Shown: piece after piece, positions 10,408 through 20,452 of the stretch
Numbering within the stretch: position 1 is the first letter of the stretch
How the letters are laid out: each line of letters starts with the position of its first letter
NCBI RefSeq assembly: GCF_000226095.1
Contig: NC_016472.1
Span: forward strand, 6,944,001 to 7,008,000
From: Thermothelomyces thermophilus ATCC 42464
Lineage: Eukaryota > Ascomycota > Sordariomycetes > Sordariales > Chaetomiaceae
Length of the DNA stretch: 64,000 nucleotides
Direction: 5' to 3'
Position numbers and translations under genes: made by a program
The notes under the pieces: generated by a model
The model's input: only the letters and a program-made list of their open reading frames with translations
Database searches by the model: none
What the model was told of the DNA's origin: nothing

Positions 10408-11649
10408 ATGATGACATCCACGCCATTAAGTACGGTCGCCAAGGAGGCCGCAAAGAACGCCGCTGCCTTCACGGCGGGCCGCGCCGCCTTCAAGCCGCGC
10501 TTGACCTACGACGTGTCCCCCAACATCCCGCGCTCCTTCTTCCTCGGCCACCACCACGCCGGCCTTGCCCGCATGCGCCAGACCCTGTCCACCATCGGCC
10601 TGATCATCGAGTGCCGCGACTTCCGGGTACCCATCACCTCCTGGAACCCGCTCCTCGAGCAGTCCCTGGCCGCCTCGTCCGCCTCCGAGCGCGCCCGCAT
10701 CATCGTCTACACCCACCGCGACCTGGGGCCCGACGACCACCCCCCCGTGTCCGTCTCCTCCACCGCCGCCCGCCACCTCCGCGACTTCCACCTGCGGCAC
10801 AACCACGCCGTCGAGGTGCTCTTCACCGGCACCGGCCCTTCCTACAAGTCCCCGACCGGCGCCCTCCTCTCCGCCGTCAAGCGCGTCGCCCGCGAGCGCG
10901 ACAGCCTGACGGGGCTGCGCGCCCTCGTCGTCGGCATGCCCAACGCCGGCAAGTCGACGCTGCTCAACGCGCTGCGCCGGCGCAGCGGCATCGGCAGGCC
11001 CGCCGCCGCCGCCGCCGCCCCCAAGGTGGCCCGCACCGGCGCCAACCCGGGCGTCACGCGCAAGCTGAGCTCGCCCGTGCGAATCGTGCCGCCCGAGACG
11101 CCCGACGACCCGTCGCTGCGCGGCGTCGGCGAGGGCGTCTTCGTCGTCGACACCCCGGGCGTCTTCATCCCGTACGTCTCCGACCCGGAGAAGATGCTCA
11201 AGCTGGCGCTGGTGGGCTGCGTCCGCGACGGCATCCTGCCGCGCGAGACGCTGGCCGACTACCTGCTGTACCGGCTGAACCTGGACTACGGCACCGGCAC
11301 CGGCGCCGGCGGCGAGCCCGCGTACGTCGCCCGGCTGGGCATGGACGGGCCGACCAACGACGTGACCGAGTTCCTCGAGGCCGTCGCGAGGCGCCTCGGC
11401 AAGTTGGCCAAGGGAGGCCGGGCCAACTACGACGCGGCGGCCGAGTGGGCGGTGCAGGAATGGAGGAGCGGCGGGCTCGGGAAGGCCCTCTTGGACGAGG
11501 TCACTCCCGAGTCGCTGGCGGCGGCCATGGAGGAGGCCAGGGAGACGGCGTTGAGCATGAATCAGGCCAGGAAGAAGGACAAACAGGCTAGGAAGGCGAG
11601 GAACGAAGCCAAGAGATTGGGTATCTCGGACGCTGATGAAGGGGATTAG
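10408..11649 (+). CDS. MTG1: Mitochondrial ribosome-assembly GTPase MTG1 (circularly permuted GTPase)
   Basis: Single exon, 413 residues from MMTSTPLSTV at 10408; the frame stays open upstream to 10216, but that part is low-complexity leader. The motif order is permuted as in the YlqF/MTG1 family: first G4-like THRD (102-105) in IIVYTHRDLG, later the P-loop GMPNAGKST (176-184), a switch segment ANPGVTRKL and G3 DTPG (248-251), VVDTPGVF. Typical MTG1 elements IECRDFRVPITSWNP and DYLLYRLNLDYG are present. Family knowledge: MTG1 acts on the matrix side of the mitochondrial inner membrane in large ribosomal subunit assembly. The first 30 residues are poor in acidic residues and rich in Ala, Lys and Arg, fitting a mitochondrial presequence. 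The C-terminal 35 residues are strongly basic. The G4 box has histidine where lysine is expected. Confidence 0.9.
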   Translation: MMTSTPLSTVAKEAAKNAAAFTAGRAAFKPRLTYDVSPNIPRSFFLGHHHAGLARMRQTLSTIGLIIECRDFRVPITSWNPLLEQSLAASSASERARIIVYTHRDLGPDDHPPVSVSSTAARHLRDFHLRHNHAVEVLFTGTGPSYKSPTGALLSAVKRVARERDSLTGLRALVVGMPNAGKSTLLNALRRRSGIGRPAAAAAAPKVARTGANPGVTRKLSSPVRIVPPETPDDPSLRGVGEGVFVVDTPGVFIPYVSDPEKMLKLALVGCVRDGILPRETLADYLLYRLNLDYGTGTGAGGEPAYVARLGMDGPTNDVTEFLEAVARRLGKLAKGGRANYDAAAEWAVQEWRSGGLGKALLDEVTPESLAAAMEEARETALSMNQARKKDKQARKARNEAKRLGISDADEGD

Positions 11650-12236
11650 ATTAGCAAGCAAGCAAGCAAGGGGAAGAGCGGGATCTGCGGAGGCTCACTT
11701 TCTTGCGTACTATTATGGATGTAATATTAAAAATTGGATTCTGTTCGGCCCGGGTTGAATGAAAGCTTGGCCACATACAAGCTTCAAAGATGGCTCCCAT
11801 GACGGACGGACAAGCCTCTTTTCTTCGCGACTCAGTATGAAAGCAGTTTATTAGCCCCCCCCCCCTGTGAATACAGATCGGAAACCAAAGTAAAAACGGC
11901 CAAGACGAAAAAGGATATCCCTTAGCATATTTCTCGACCGAAGCGCCGCCTCTCGCAAGGTATATATTATCAAGCCGTACCATCATGTCCGTGACAACCG
12001 CCAACCCATATCGTAGTAACCCTTCCCGCTCCTATCCCAACCTGCGATAGCCCCTGGCCGAGCTCGATCGGGATGCCGTTCGCTGGAAGAACGAGCAGTG
12101 AAGAGAAGAAAGAGCTGAGAACACCTTGACGCCCGTCCCATGCCCCAATACCATTAACGCCATCAAAATGCAGACCACAATACCATCCATTTCATGTATA
12201 CAACGAGCCACAAACGCCGACGGTCTTGTACCCGCA
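11650..12236. other. Convergent 3' region between MTG1 and the PHD protein
   Basis: It contains a short direct repeat of GCAA units right after the MTG1 stop (about 11654-11670) and a C run at about 11856-11865. There is no recognisable gene. It serves as the 3' flank of two convergent genes. Confidence 0.5.
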
Positions 12237-14420
12237 TCATTGGGCGTACTGTTGTTGCCACTTGACCAACCGCCGAGTCAAACTGTCCATCATCTCCATG
12301 CAGCCGAGCTCGTTGAAGTCCTTTTCCGGGGCAGAGTTCTCCCCTTCTCCTAGTGCTAGCACAGGCGGGTTGTTGGCTGCGCCCTCCGACGGGGCCGCGG
12401 GCTTCTCCGCGGCCGTCGAGGAATTGCCATTAGTGCCGTTTACACTTGCCGTGCCTGGTGCTGAAAGCGACTCGCCCGCTAGCTCCAGCTGCGTCCGCGA
12501 GATAAAGTCCAGCAGTGCCGCCGCTCTCCGCTTCATGTCGTTCATGGTGATCTTGCTGCTCATTCCGCCTTTTGATTTGGCGTTTGTCTTGCCACCACTC
12601 TCTCCACCTGTTTTCCCGCTGCCCTGCGCCCCGTGATCATCTTTCTGAATGTCCCGCGACTGTGACCGTGCGGGCGAGTCGTCGTCGTGTCCATCGCGGT
12701 CTCGTGTGTACTGATTGCGGCCCTTCTTTTTGTGCGATCTCTTTTTATCTGCCTTTGTCTGAACGGTAATTGTAGGAGGTGTATCCGGCGCCGGGTTTGA
12801 AGCAGCCGGTGGCTCCGTTGTTGCTGGTGACCGGGCGGCGTCCGTGGCGGTGGCAGTGGCAGTGGCAGTGGCAGCGGCAGCGGCCGCATTCGAGCCCCCA
12901 GAGGCCTGTGCCGATTTGTTTGTAGCTGCTCGGGTCGCCAAAGGTACTTCTTCGGAAGGATCCGAGTCTGTCTCTGTGTGAGTGCTAGGTAATTCTTATC
13001 TGAGCTTGACAACGCTTACCATCTCCTCGCCGACGATCGCCTTTGCCCTTCCGTTTATTCGCAGACTCGACCCGCTGCCGCTCTTTCTCCTCTTTCTCCG
13101 ACACCTTTTCGAGTCGCAAATTCCGCCCGGCCGCTGCACTCCGCGACTTTGATTTCGTTGCCCCGTTGCGCCCAGTAGTTCCGGCCTCATCGGAGTCGTC
13201 GGCATTGTCCGATAACGGCGATGCTGACCGGGAGGTCGTCTTCTGTCGTTTCGTATTCTCTGGCTTGCTTTTTCAGGTTGTCAGCAACGTAGCATGGCCC
13301 GGAGTGACGGACCAACATACTCTTGGCTATCGCTTCTTCCCCGTTTGGGCCGTCGATTTCCGCTCTCATTTGACTCCATGTGAGCATCCTCCTTGCTGGC
13401 CTCAATTGCCCTCCTCAGAGCCTCCGCTTCGTCATATCCAGCTTCTCTACTATTCAACGTGGACCGCCTCTTGGAGGTAGTCGCCGAAGACCCGCGCCCG
13501 TTCCTGGTGTCCTTTTCTTTGGTCGGTGAGCGAATCGCTTCCTTATTCAGAGACGCCGACCGCGACGAAGTCCGGGCGTGTCGTTTTAAAGGAAGGTAGT
13601 GAGAATATACGCTTCTGCGAGCCATATCGTTAGCGCACCAAATTGGCGATAAAGATAGGCCAGGAGTCAGGAGTAAGGGTAGCCGCATGAGACATGATCG
13701 TCAGTGCACCGCCCAAGCGGTCCAAACAGCCAAGGGTTCGGCCCCAAGCACCACGCGACTCCCCAAACCCTAGAACCAACAAACGCGAATTTCCAAACTC
13801 TAGAACCAACAGGGAAAGAGTACTCACCCGTTGCTTGCTGTCCAAAGCTTGTGCAAATCCTGTCGGCACTGCTCGCAGAAGTATTCCTCGGGACTCGATT
13901 CCTCTGTCATGATTCCGACGCAGCCGCCGTGTTGCCAAACTTTGCAGATGTCGCACTGGACAAACAATCCAGCGGTGTCATCGGTCACGTCGGCCGAGAA
14001 GAACGGCTCAAGGCCATAGGCATGTTTGGAACCGTGCTTGGAGTCTTCGTCGAAGGGCGGAGGGCCTTGATACTCTTCGTTCCCGCAAACGCAGCGGACG
14101 GCCTCGTCCTCCTCCTGGACATCGTCATCGCCGTTGGCCATATCAATTGCTTCGGCCTTGCTCCCCGCTCTTTCCCTCTCTTCGACTTGACCTCGGGTGC
14201 GCCGGCGGGTTCCGAATGGATCCTCGGCTGTAATGGTGTCCTCTGGAGGTTCGGAGGAAAGCGATCCTGTAGATGTGGACTTCTGTGGCGAACCGCCTTT
14301 ATTGAAGTATCGAGAGCTACGCTCGGAGCGCCCCGAGGTGGTCGAGGTAGTAGAGGAGTTTTGCGACTGCGATTGATTTGTTCGCGCCCTTGAAGACCGC
14401 CTCGGGTCCGTCGCTGCCAT
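12237..14420 (-). CDS. CTI6-like PHD-finger protein (Rpd3L-type histone deacetylase component)
   Basis: Four exons: 14420-13828, 13614-13321, 13267-13020 and 12973-12237, giving 623 residues in consistent phase. Residues 110-185 form a PHD finger: C110, C112, C156, C159, H164, C167, C182 and C185, with QCDICKVWQHGGCVGI at its centre. It is followed by SNGSVYSHYLPLKRH, an arrangement known from yeast Cti6, which binds methylated H3K4 and belongs to the Rpd3L deacetylase complex. The N-terminus is Ser/Thr/Arg-rich and disordered. The middle has a charged coiled-coil stretch (EKVSEKEEKERQRVE) and an Ala-Thr repeat. The C-terminal segment MSSKITMNDMKRRAAALLDF and the helix LTRRLVKWQQQY look conserved and may contact the complex. 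Exon 3 acceptor (AAAAAG, 13268) was chosen because nearer AGs break the frame. Nuclear location is inferred. Confidence 0.85.
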
Positions 14421-16723
14421 TGTCCGCAGCAAGCGCTACGTGAACAATGACAGAAGAAACGGTGTGATATGAAGTAGTCGCAGCAATCGAGTGGTTCTGT
14501 CCGATCGGCTAGTGAGCTGAAAGGACCCTAGGAAGTGATGACTGATCAAGAAGTGTTTTCGAGTTGAAAATTATAAGTGGGATGATTGACGCTTTCGATC
14601 CCGGATTCGCCGGAAGAGACAACCTGGTGTCACAAGAAGAGGCGAGCCTGAGACCTTCGGTCTCAAGCGGGCCGGGAACACGCGGACACGGCGCCTGGAC
14701 AGGGAGAACCTGCCGGGAAGGGTCTCGAACCAATGGCTTGATGGTATCCCTTTGTAGTATATTGTCTCGGTAAAGGTTTGTGCCCGGCGTTCGAAGTCGC
14801 GCGTTGGCTGTCGTTGGATGGAGAAGGGACGAGGCAGGCCAGTTCGAGCGTCGCGGCGGCGCGGGTCGCCTCGACTTGACGCGGCAGCGAAAACCCGGTG
14901 CAGTGAATGCTGCTAGGATGTCGCACTATCGTCAATCGCAGGAAGTTCAATTGGCAGCTAAGGTTGGACGCCGGCGGCGGTACGAGACTGGTTGCGACAC
15001 CGGCGGAAGCGAACGAAAGAGGGAGCGTGACGAGGACGATGCTGGGACGAGCGCCACGGCGTCAGAGTTTGGATGTCTGCACAAGGCTCGCAGCGTATCT
15101 TTGCAAAAAGTAGGCTCTGATCATGACTGGGACTATTGCAGAGGGAAGAATCCGGCCGAACGATCGGAAATTCGAAGTGGTGGTGGGATGGTGGAGGGGG
15201 GAGCGGACCGGGTCAGTGAGGTAACGAGCGGGAACGCTTTGGATCCAGCACCAACACGCCTTTTCTCGAAGCGTGCTTGCAGCGACCAATTTTTAGCAGA
15301 TGCGCCGAGGTGGGAACAGCGGCTCGTGCGGGGCTAACACAGGTAACGTAAGGTAGTTAGTGGGACCGCAGTGTATGTAGCTCCATGCTCCCAGGCAGTG
15401 CAGGTTATCGGCTGGTACAGTGTGAACTCTACGCGTAGGTAACACGAGACGGACGTGACTGCCCAGGTTCCCTGCCTCGAAACTCGGCCTCAACAACAAG
15501 CGAAGCATGACGGCGAGTCGATTAGGACAAAGCGAATTTCGACTCCGTATTCTGAAGTTGGAAAGCCTGGTGGAATGTGAAAAGTCTGTGCCGAAAAGCC
15601 CTAATGGCGCGAAGTTTGACTCTTTGAATACTCCTATCTTGTTGACTGTCTGGCATCGGCTCCTCGGGCAATATTGAAGCGAGAGACAATCTCCCCTGCT
15701 GATTAACTCTCCACTATCGCGACAGCTTACTTGTGTTTGTAAGTACGCTGCGGTACATACCTGCTCTGTAGATACGATGATACACTGTACCATTCTGTCG
15801 AGCGGGAGCTGGCCTGCACAGTGAACCCAGGGGGTTCCACCAGTAACTTAGTGGCCGTCAGGGGTCCCGGGAGAACCTCGGGCTCAGTGGTCGGGCCGCG
15901 CTTTTAACGAGGGGTCGGAAAGACGGCTTATGTAATTCCCTTCGTTCATCGAGTTGCCAGCGCTAGACCAGTGTTCCTCCTCCATCACAAGAAACTACCC
16001 GCCGTCAAAGCCACAGAGCTCGTGATTCGAATTCCAACACTCTAGCTCTTTGAGTTGGTTTGCAGGATATCCGCTAGGCTGTCAGACCCCTTTCAAGGCA
16101 ATTTGACTCGAAAATCGTGCGGAACCTCATTTTGAACGAAAAGGTGGGTGCTTCTCCGCCTACCGACCCAAACTCGGGCCGGGCCCTAGATCCCAGCTTT
16201 GCGGAGGCCCAGCTGTCCGATCCGGCCACCTCACCGCATCCGCGGGCAAGAGGGGTATTTCCACGAACGGACGGTCCGGCGCTTCGCCTGCCACACTCTC
16301 GAGGGTTTATAGTGCCCTTTGAATAGTACGAGCCTAATGGGATAGCGTTACTAACGCACCGTCTGGAGAAAAGCCGCCGCCAGCCCAGTCCATACCCCGA
16401 CAGAGAGTCCTGCCAACATTCTCGAGCCGATCTAATTCCCATTTTGCAGCGCACCGAACTTGTGCTTGCTTGTTGACGACGTAAGGCTGCACGCTTTGCG
16501 CCTGGGCCGGTGCAGTCGCAGCAGCCCCGGCCATTCCGTGGGGGAAGACTCGCAGTTTTGGTGTTGCCAGTCTGCCTGCTGCCTTGAGCTTCTTTGGGTA
16601 CTATGAAGTTCCGATGTGTACGTTCACTTCTGCACCTTCCCCTCCGCCCTCTGTTTCCTAGAAACCGCCTTTTGCACATCGGAGAGCACAGCCTGTGTTC
16701 CTCCCCTTTCACCCTTCCACAAC
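14421..16723. other. 2.3 kb divergent intergenic region
   Basis: A long gene-poor stretch between two divergent starts. Open frames at 14780-15337 (+) and 16074-16757 (-) exist, but neither has a domain, splice-consistent partner exons or convincing codon bias. No tRNA B-box or repeat family was recognised. It probably holds promoters and long 5' leaders; a noncoding transcript cannot be excluded. Confidence 0.5.
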
Positions 16724-18662
16724 ATGCCGGCGAGTACACATTATCGCTCCGGATCATCGGTCACCATGGCAGGAGGCACTTGTCCACTTGACAGGACGCA
16801 CCTGTCAGGAGCCGTGCAGAGCGAACCTGCCCTCTCTATCGCTCCTAAATATCTGGCGATGCTCACTGCCTCTCTTGTTTTGGTTTCCGCCATTCTCAGC
16901 GTCGGGTTGAAGCTAACACAGGGTGACTCAGCACCCGAGCTAGAACCCGATCAGGCTCTCAAGATGGCTACCGAATCGGTATCGTCTCTTTTTCCCAACA
17001 GACCCATCCGGCCGCTGCCAAAGCGACGGCTTAGAGAGCGGCTGTCCCCCGAAGTTGCCGAGTCGATCCAGTACCCACCTCTGCCACAAAGCTCGACTTC
17101 ACTGTTCTCTTTCCCATACCCACTGCCAGAAGAGTCTCCTGAAGCTGGCCGATCAGCCGTCCGTGACGCTGGGTCCCATCACGAACAGCGCAAGCCACAA
17201 AGCAACGATGTGGTGAACGACCGGAAGGCGGAGGATACTGCGCTGAAACAAGGCACAACTGGCCGACCAGCTTTACAACACACCAGGCTTGTCACGCGCC
17301 CGAAGCCGGAGCATGGGCGGTATGCGGATGCACTTCCGCTATCCTCGACCGCGTCCTCGGCCGACGGATACGATCCTTTCGAAAACACTAATAACAAGAA
17401 AAGGAAGATTCCGACTGCCGGGGACTCCGCACCAAGCGGAGGACAGGTTTCCAACGATTCTGGGACTGGAACGGGCTCGCTTGCGGCTTGTGCTCAATCT
17501 GCGGAAGGTCATGGCGAGGATTCGATTGCCCCATCTGCGTCTGGGAGTCTCGCGTCCAGTGCCCATAACATTCCTGGGCCGGGCCGAGGAAGGTTTGGCC
17601 GGCCTAGGAGCGGTAAAAACCCACTGCGACCCCTCTACGACTCGACTAATAGCTGGGCCGGGAGGACCGCCAAACCGCGCGCAGGTCAGTGGACAAGCGG
17701 AAGCAGTATGTGGATTGGCGTGAGGGCGTGACATTAAGTGGCTGACAGTTTCCAAAGGCGAGAGCACTGGCATCATCTCGAATGCCATCGCCAACGCGGA
17801 AAAACTTCCACCGCACCATGGACAAGAGAATATCAGCCTCCTACACCAGCCATTGCCCAACAAGCGTAGCCCGGCCTCGACGCAGTTCACATTCACGTGT
17901 GATTCGCAGGTACCTGGATCGTTGGCTTGGCCCGGTTCCGATCGGAAGATGGCGATGCCGCAACACCAAGGAGCCACAGTGAGCCAAGGGAAAGAAAACT
18001 GGTCTCGTACGTCACAATCGGCCCAACATGGGCATCCAGCGCCAGCGATGCCACAGGCGGCAGACGCGGCCAAAGAAGGTCCGTCGAGAGGTGGGACTGG
18101 CGGGCAGAGTCAACACACAGCGCCGCCCCAGAAGGCTTCCCGCCGAAGTGCAACGAAGGAGTACTTAGCTGCGGCTAGGGCGCGTCGCCGGGAAACGCAG
18201 CTGTACAACAAGCGCCACCCGCCGAAACCCGAAGACATGTGGATCTGCCACTTTTGCGAATATGAGTGGATTTTCGGGCACCCGCCGGAGGCCCTGGTTC
18301 GGGCGTACGAGATCAAAGAGCGGAAACAGCGCCAGCTGGAAGAACAGCGGCGGGCCCAGTGGGAGAGGATGAAGAAGGGAAAGCACAAGGGAAGAAAGAA
18401 CAGCAAGCTGCCAGCCAAAAACAGCCACGCGGGCCATGATTCGCATCACCATGCGGACGGCGGCGGAGGAGCTCATGGCGGGCACTACGACCACGGAGAT
18501 CAAGGAGACGAGTACTACGACGACGAATACTACGAGGACGAGGAGTACGATGCCGAAGAGGAGGTGGCTATTGAACACGGCCCGGGAAGTCTGGGACGGC
18601 ATGACGGTACTCCAGCCCACTTTGGCGACAGTTCTGCAATCCATGATGGTGGGGGGACCTAG
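16724..18662 (+). CDS. Conserved-looking fungal membrane-anchored protein of unknown function
   Basis: Two exons, 16724-17684 and 17758-18662, are joined over a 73 nt intron (donor GTCAGT, branch GCTGAC); product 621 residues from MPASTHYRSG. I do not recognise a characterised family. One transmembrane segment lies at about residues 40-63 (YLAMLTASLVLVSAILSVGL). A long disordered Ser/Pro-rich region follows, including basic KKRKIP and RGRFGRPRSGK patches. The compact part is near residue 480: MWICHFCEYEWIFGHPPEAL, with a CxxC pair that may bind metal, followed by a highly charged helix (KERKQRQLEEQRRAQWER). The tail is histidine- and glycine-rich and then very acidic with many tyrosines (EYYDDEYYEDEEYDAEEE). 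An in-frame ATG at 16616 could extend the start, but its extra residues look like leader. Confidence 0.7.
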
Positions 18663-20452
18663 TCAGATCCTGCTCTGGTGGTTCTGCTCCGGCGTTAGGC
18701 CAATCCTCCCACATACCTCTTCCCATCTCCCGCGGGCCAGAGCGTTGACAGGCTAAAATGTGACAGCACACATCTGGCTAGCAGACGGGTGGGCATGGTC
18801 AATGATGGGCAAGGCGGGGCCAAATGGAGGGGCAAATTGCTCGTGTCTCGATCAGCCTATGGTGATAACCCTCCTTGGCTGGATACTGGAAAGATGACGA
18901 TTTTGTCGAAGACGGGATCGATCTCGAGATGACATGTTCAGAACGGAGGCGGCTGAGTCGGGCTGGGCCTTTGTTGGGCCACTTATACGGCCATCTGCGA
19001 CATCTCGAGAATACCAGCTTTCGACAGAAGATGTTGCGGGTTCAGGTCACCAACATCAATCCTCTGTCCTCTTTAGCGTTAGAGCAAACCTATTCCCTAA
19101 CTCCTCTCATCACAGCAAAACAGTGCAGCTCGGAGTCTGCGGCCGCCGAGCGTTCGCCCGCTCACCAACCTGTTGACCCTGGCTGTTCTCTTGTGGCCGT
19201 GGACAGCTAGCCAGTACCGTAGTTGTACAGCGAAAATGACGAGACTTTTCATGACGCGATAGTATCCATTGCCTTTCGCGCTCCTCAACCAGTCCTTTAC
19301 CATAGTAGTGTACAATTGCGGGCAACCTCTGTGTGGGTCGGCAAAAACTGGGCACATGTTCCGCTCATTGCGTCATAGCCGGCCACTGTGGATTCTGGCT
19401 TGTAGTGTAAGAGCATGCGGCGTGTTCCCGACTCCTACGGTACATACGGTATGTAAATTTACCTGACAATGCTGTTGGGCGTCCTGTAACCTGAATCATG
19501 CGTGCAATGCAGGGGATCACCAGAAGCAAGGTAACACGACAACTCGATGCCGGTATGTACTGCGTTGGGTTTTTCCATGTATCATGGTGAACACGTTGGG
19601 CGGGGAGGTGGATACCTTAACTTCTGCTTCCCTACTAGTAGGGCTCTCTGCACCGGGTATCAGCCGGTCATTCCTAAACCTAATCACCAATGGTCGCGTT
19701 TCGGCGATTTGGTTAGAGAGGAACAGTTCAGACGGACACGCGGCAGTCGGCTGAGAGGCTGATGAGATCAAGCGAGGTCTTGGTTGCATAAAAGGGGTCT
19801 CGACAAGTCTGTAAGCCTCGGTGCCGCTAAACAAGATCGACCACATAGGTATTTGTATGTACATACATACAAAGTAGTTACATACATACGAGTAACTACG
19901 GCTTATACATTTTTTGAAATGCTTCTGTGTGCGCTTCCTCGATGGCGCCAAATGGGGGAGGAGACCCAACTCGTTTGGAATGGTAGATGACGTATTGATA
20001 CCGGTAACTAATCAGCGTTCGTGTACTGTATGTATGTACATACAGTACATGCAGGTACGATAGTACGATACCGTTTCCTCGACTCCTGCGCGCGTTCCCT
20101 ACGTAAACCGCCCCCTTCAACTTCCTGCAAAGCAGGCAGTGCACCGTCTCCACCCGCGACTGATCGACGGACTGCCGTGCGCGGCGACCTGGTCGACAAA
20201 ACAGCAGGGGACCTTTGGCTGTGTGGTTTGAACGTCCTCCCCCCCATCCTTCGCCCAGCCCGTCTCCGGCGAACTTTGGCATCTCGCAGAAAAAAAAAAA
20301 AAAAAAAAAAAAAAAGTGTCGCAAAGTCAATTTCGTCGTCGCGCAAGTCGCTCAAGGCATCCTGCATCGTGCATCCAACAAATCATCCTTATGACCCCCA
20401 CAAGTAAAGTCGCCCACTACATGCCCGGGTCGGCCGAGTATCATCTGCAAGG
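18663..20452. other. Intergenic region upstream of the large eisosome-like gene
   Basis: 1.8 kb without a supportable gene. A 111-codon frame at 18875-19210 is unsupported. Around 19850-20050 there are many TAC/GTA-rich direct and inverted repeats (TACATACATAC and TGTATGTACATACA). A 26 bp A tract lies about 140 bp before the next start codon. The region probably carries the promoter and leader of the downstream gene. Confidence 0.5.
20290..20315 (+). repeat. 26 bp poly-A tract in promoter/leader
   Basis: An uninterrupted run of 26 A residues. Its position 138 bp before the start codon of the next gene fits a nucleosome-excluding dA:dT tract in a promoter or leader; that role is inference. 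Confidence 0.85.

Noticed and set aside
10426-11661. Long open frames on the minus strand and second plus frame across the MTG1 gene
   Set aside because: They arise from GC-rich codons of MTG1. Only the 10,408 frame shows GTPase motifs in the right order.
14780-15337. 185-codon plus-strand open frame
   Set aside because: No recognisable motif and no supporting exons; typical of chance frames in GC-rich intergenic DNA.
16074-16757. 227-codon minus-strand open frame
   Set aside because: No domain, basic low-information composition, overlaps the promoter side of the downstream gene, and no splice-consistent extension.
19850-20060. TACATAC-type repeats as a possible CRISPR array or origin
   Set aside because: Units are short and irregular, there are no spacers, and the genome is fungal; simple sequence is the better reading.
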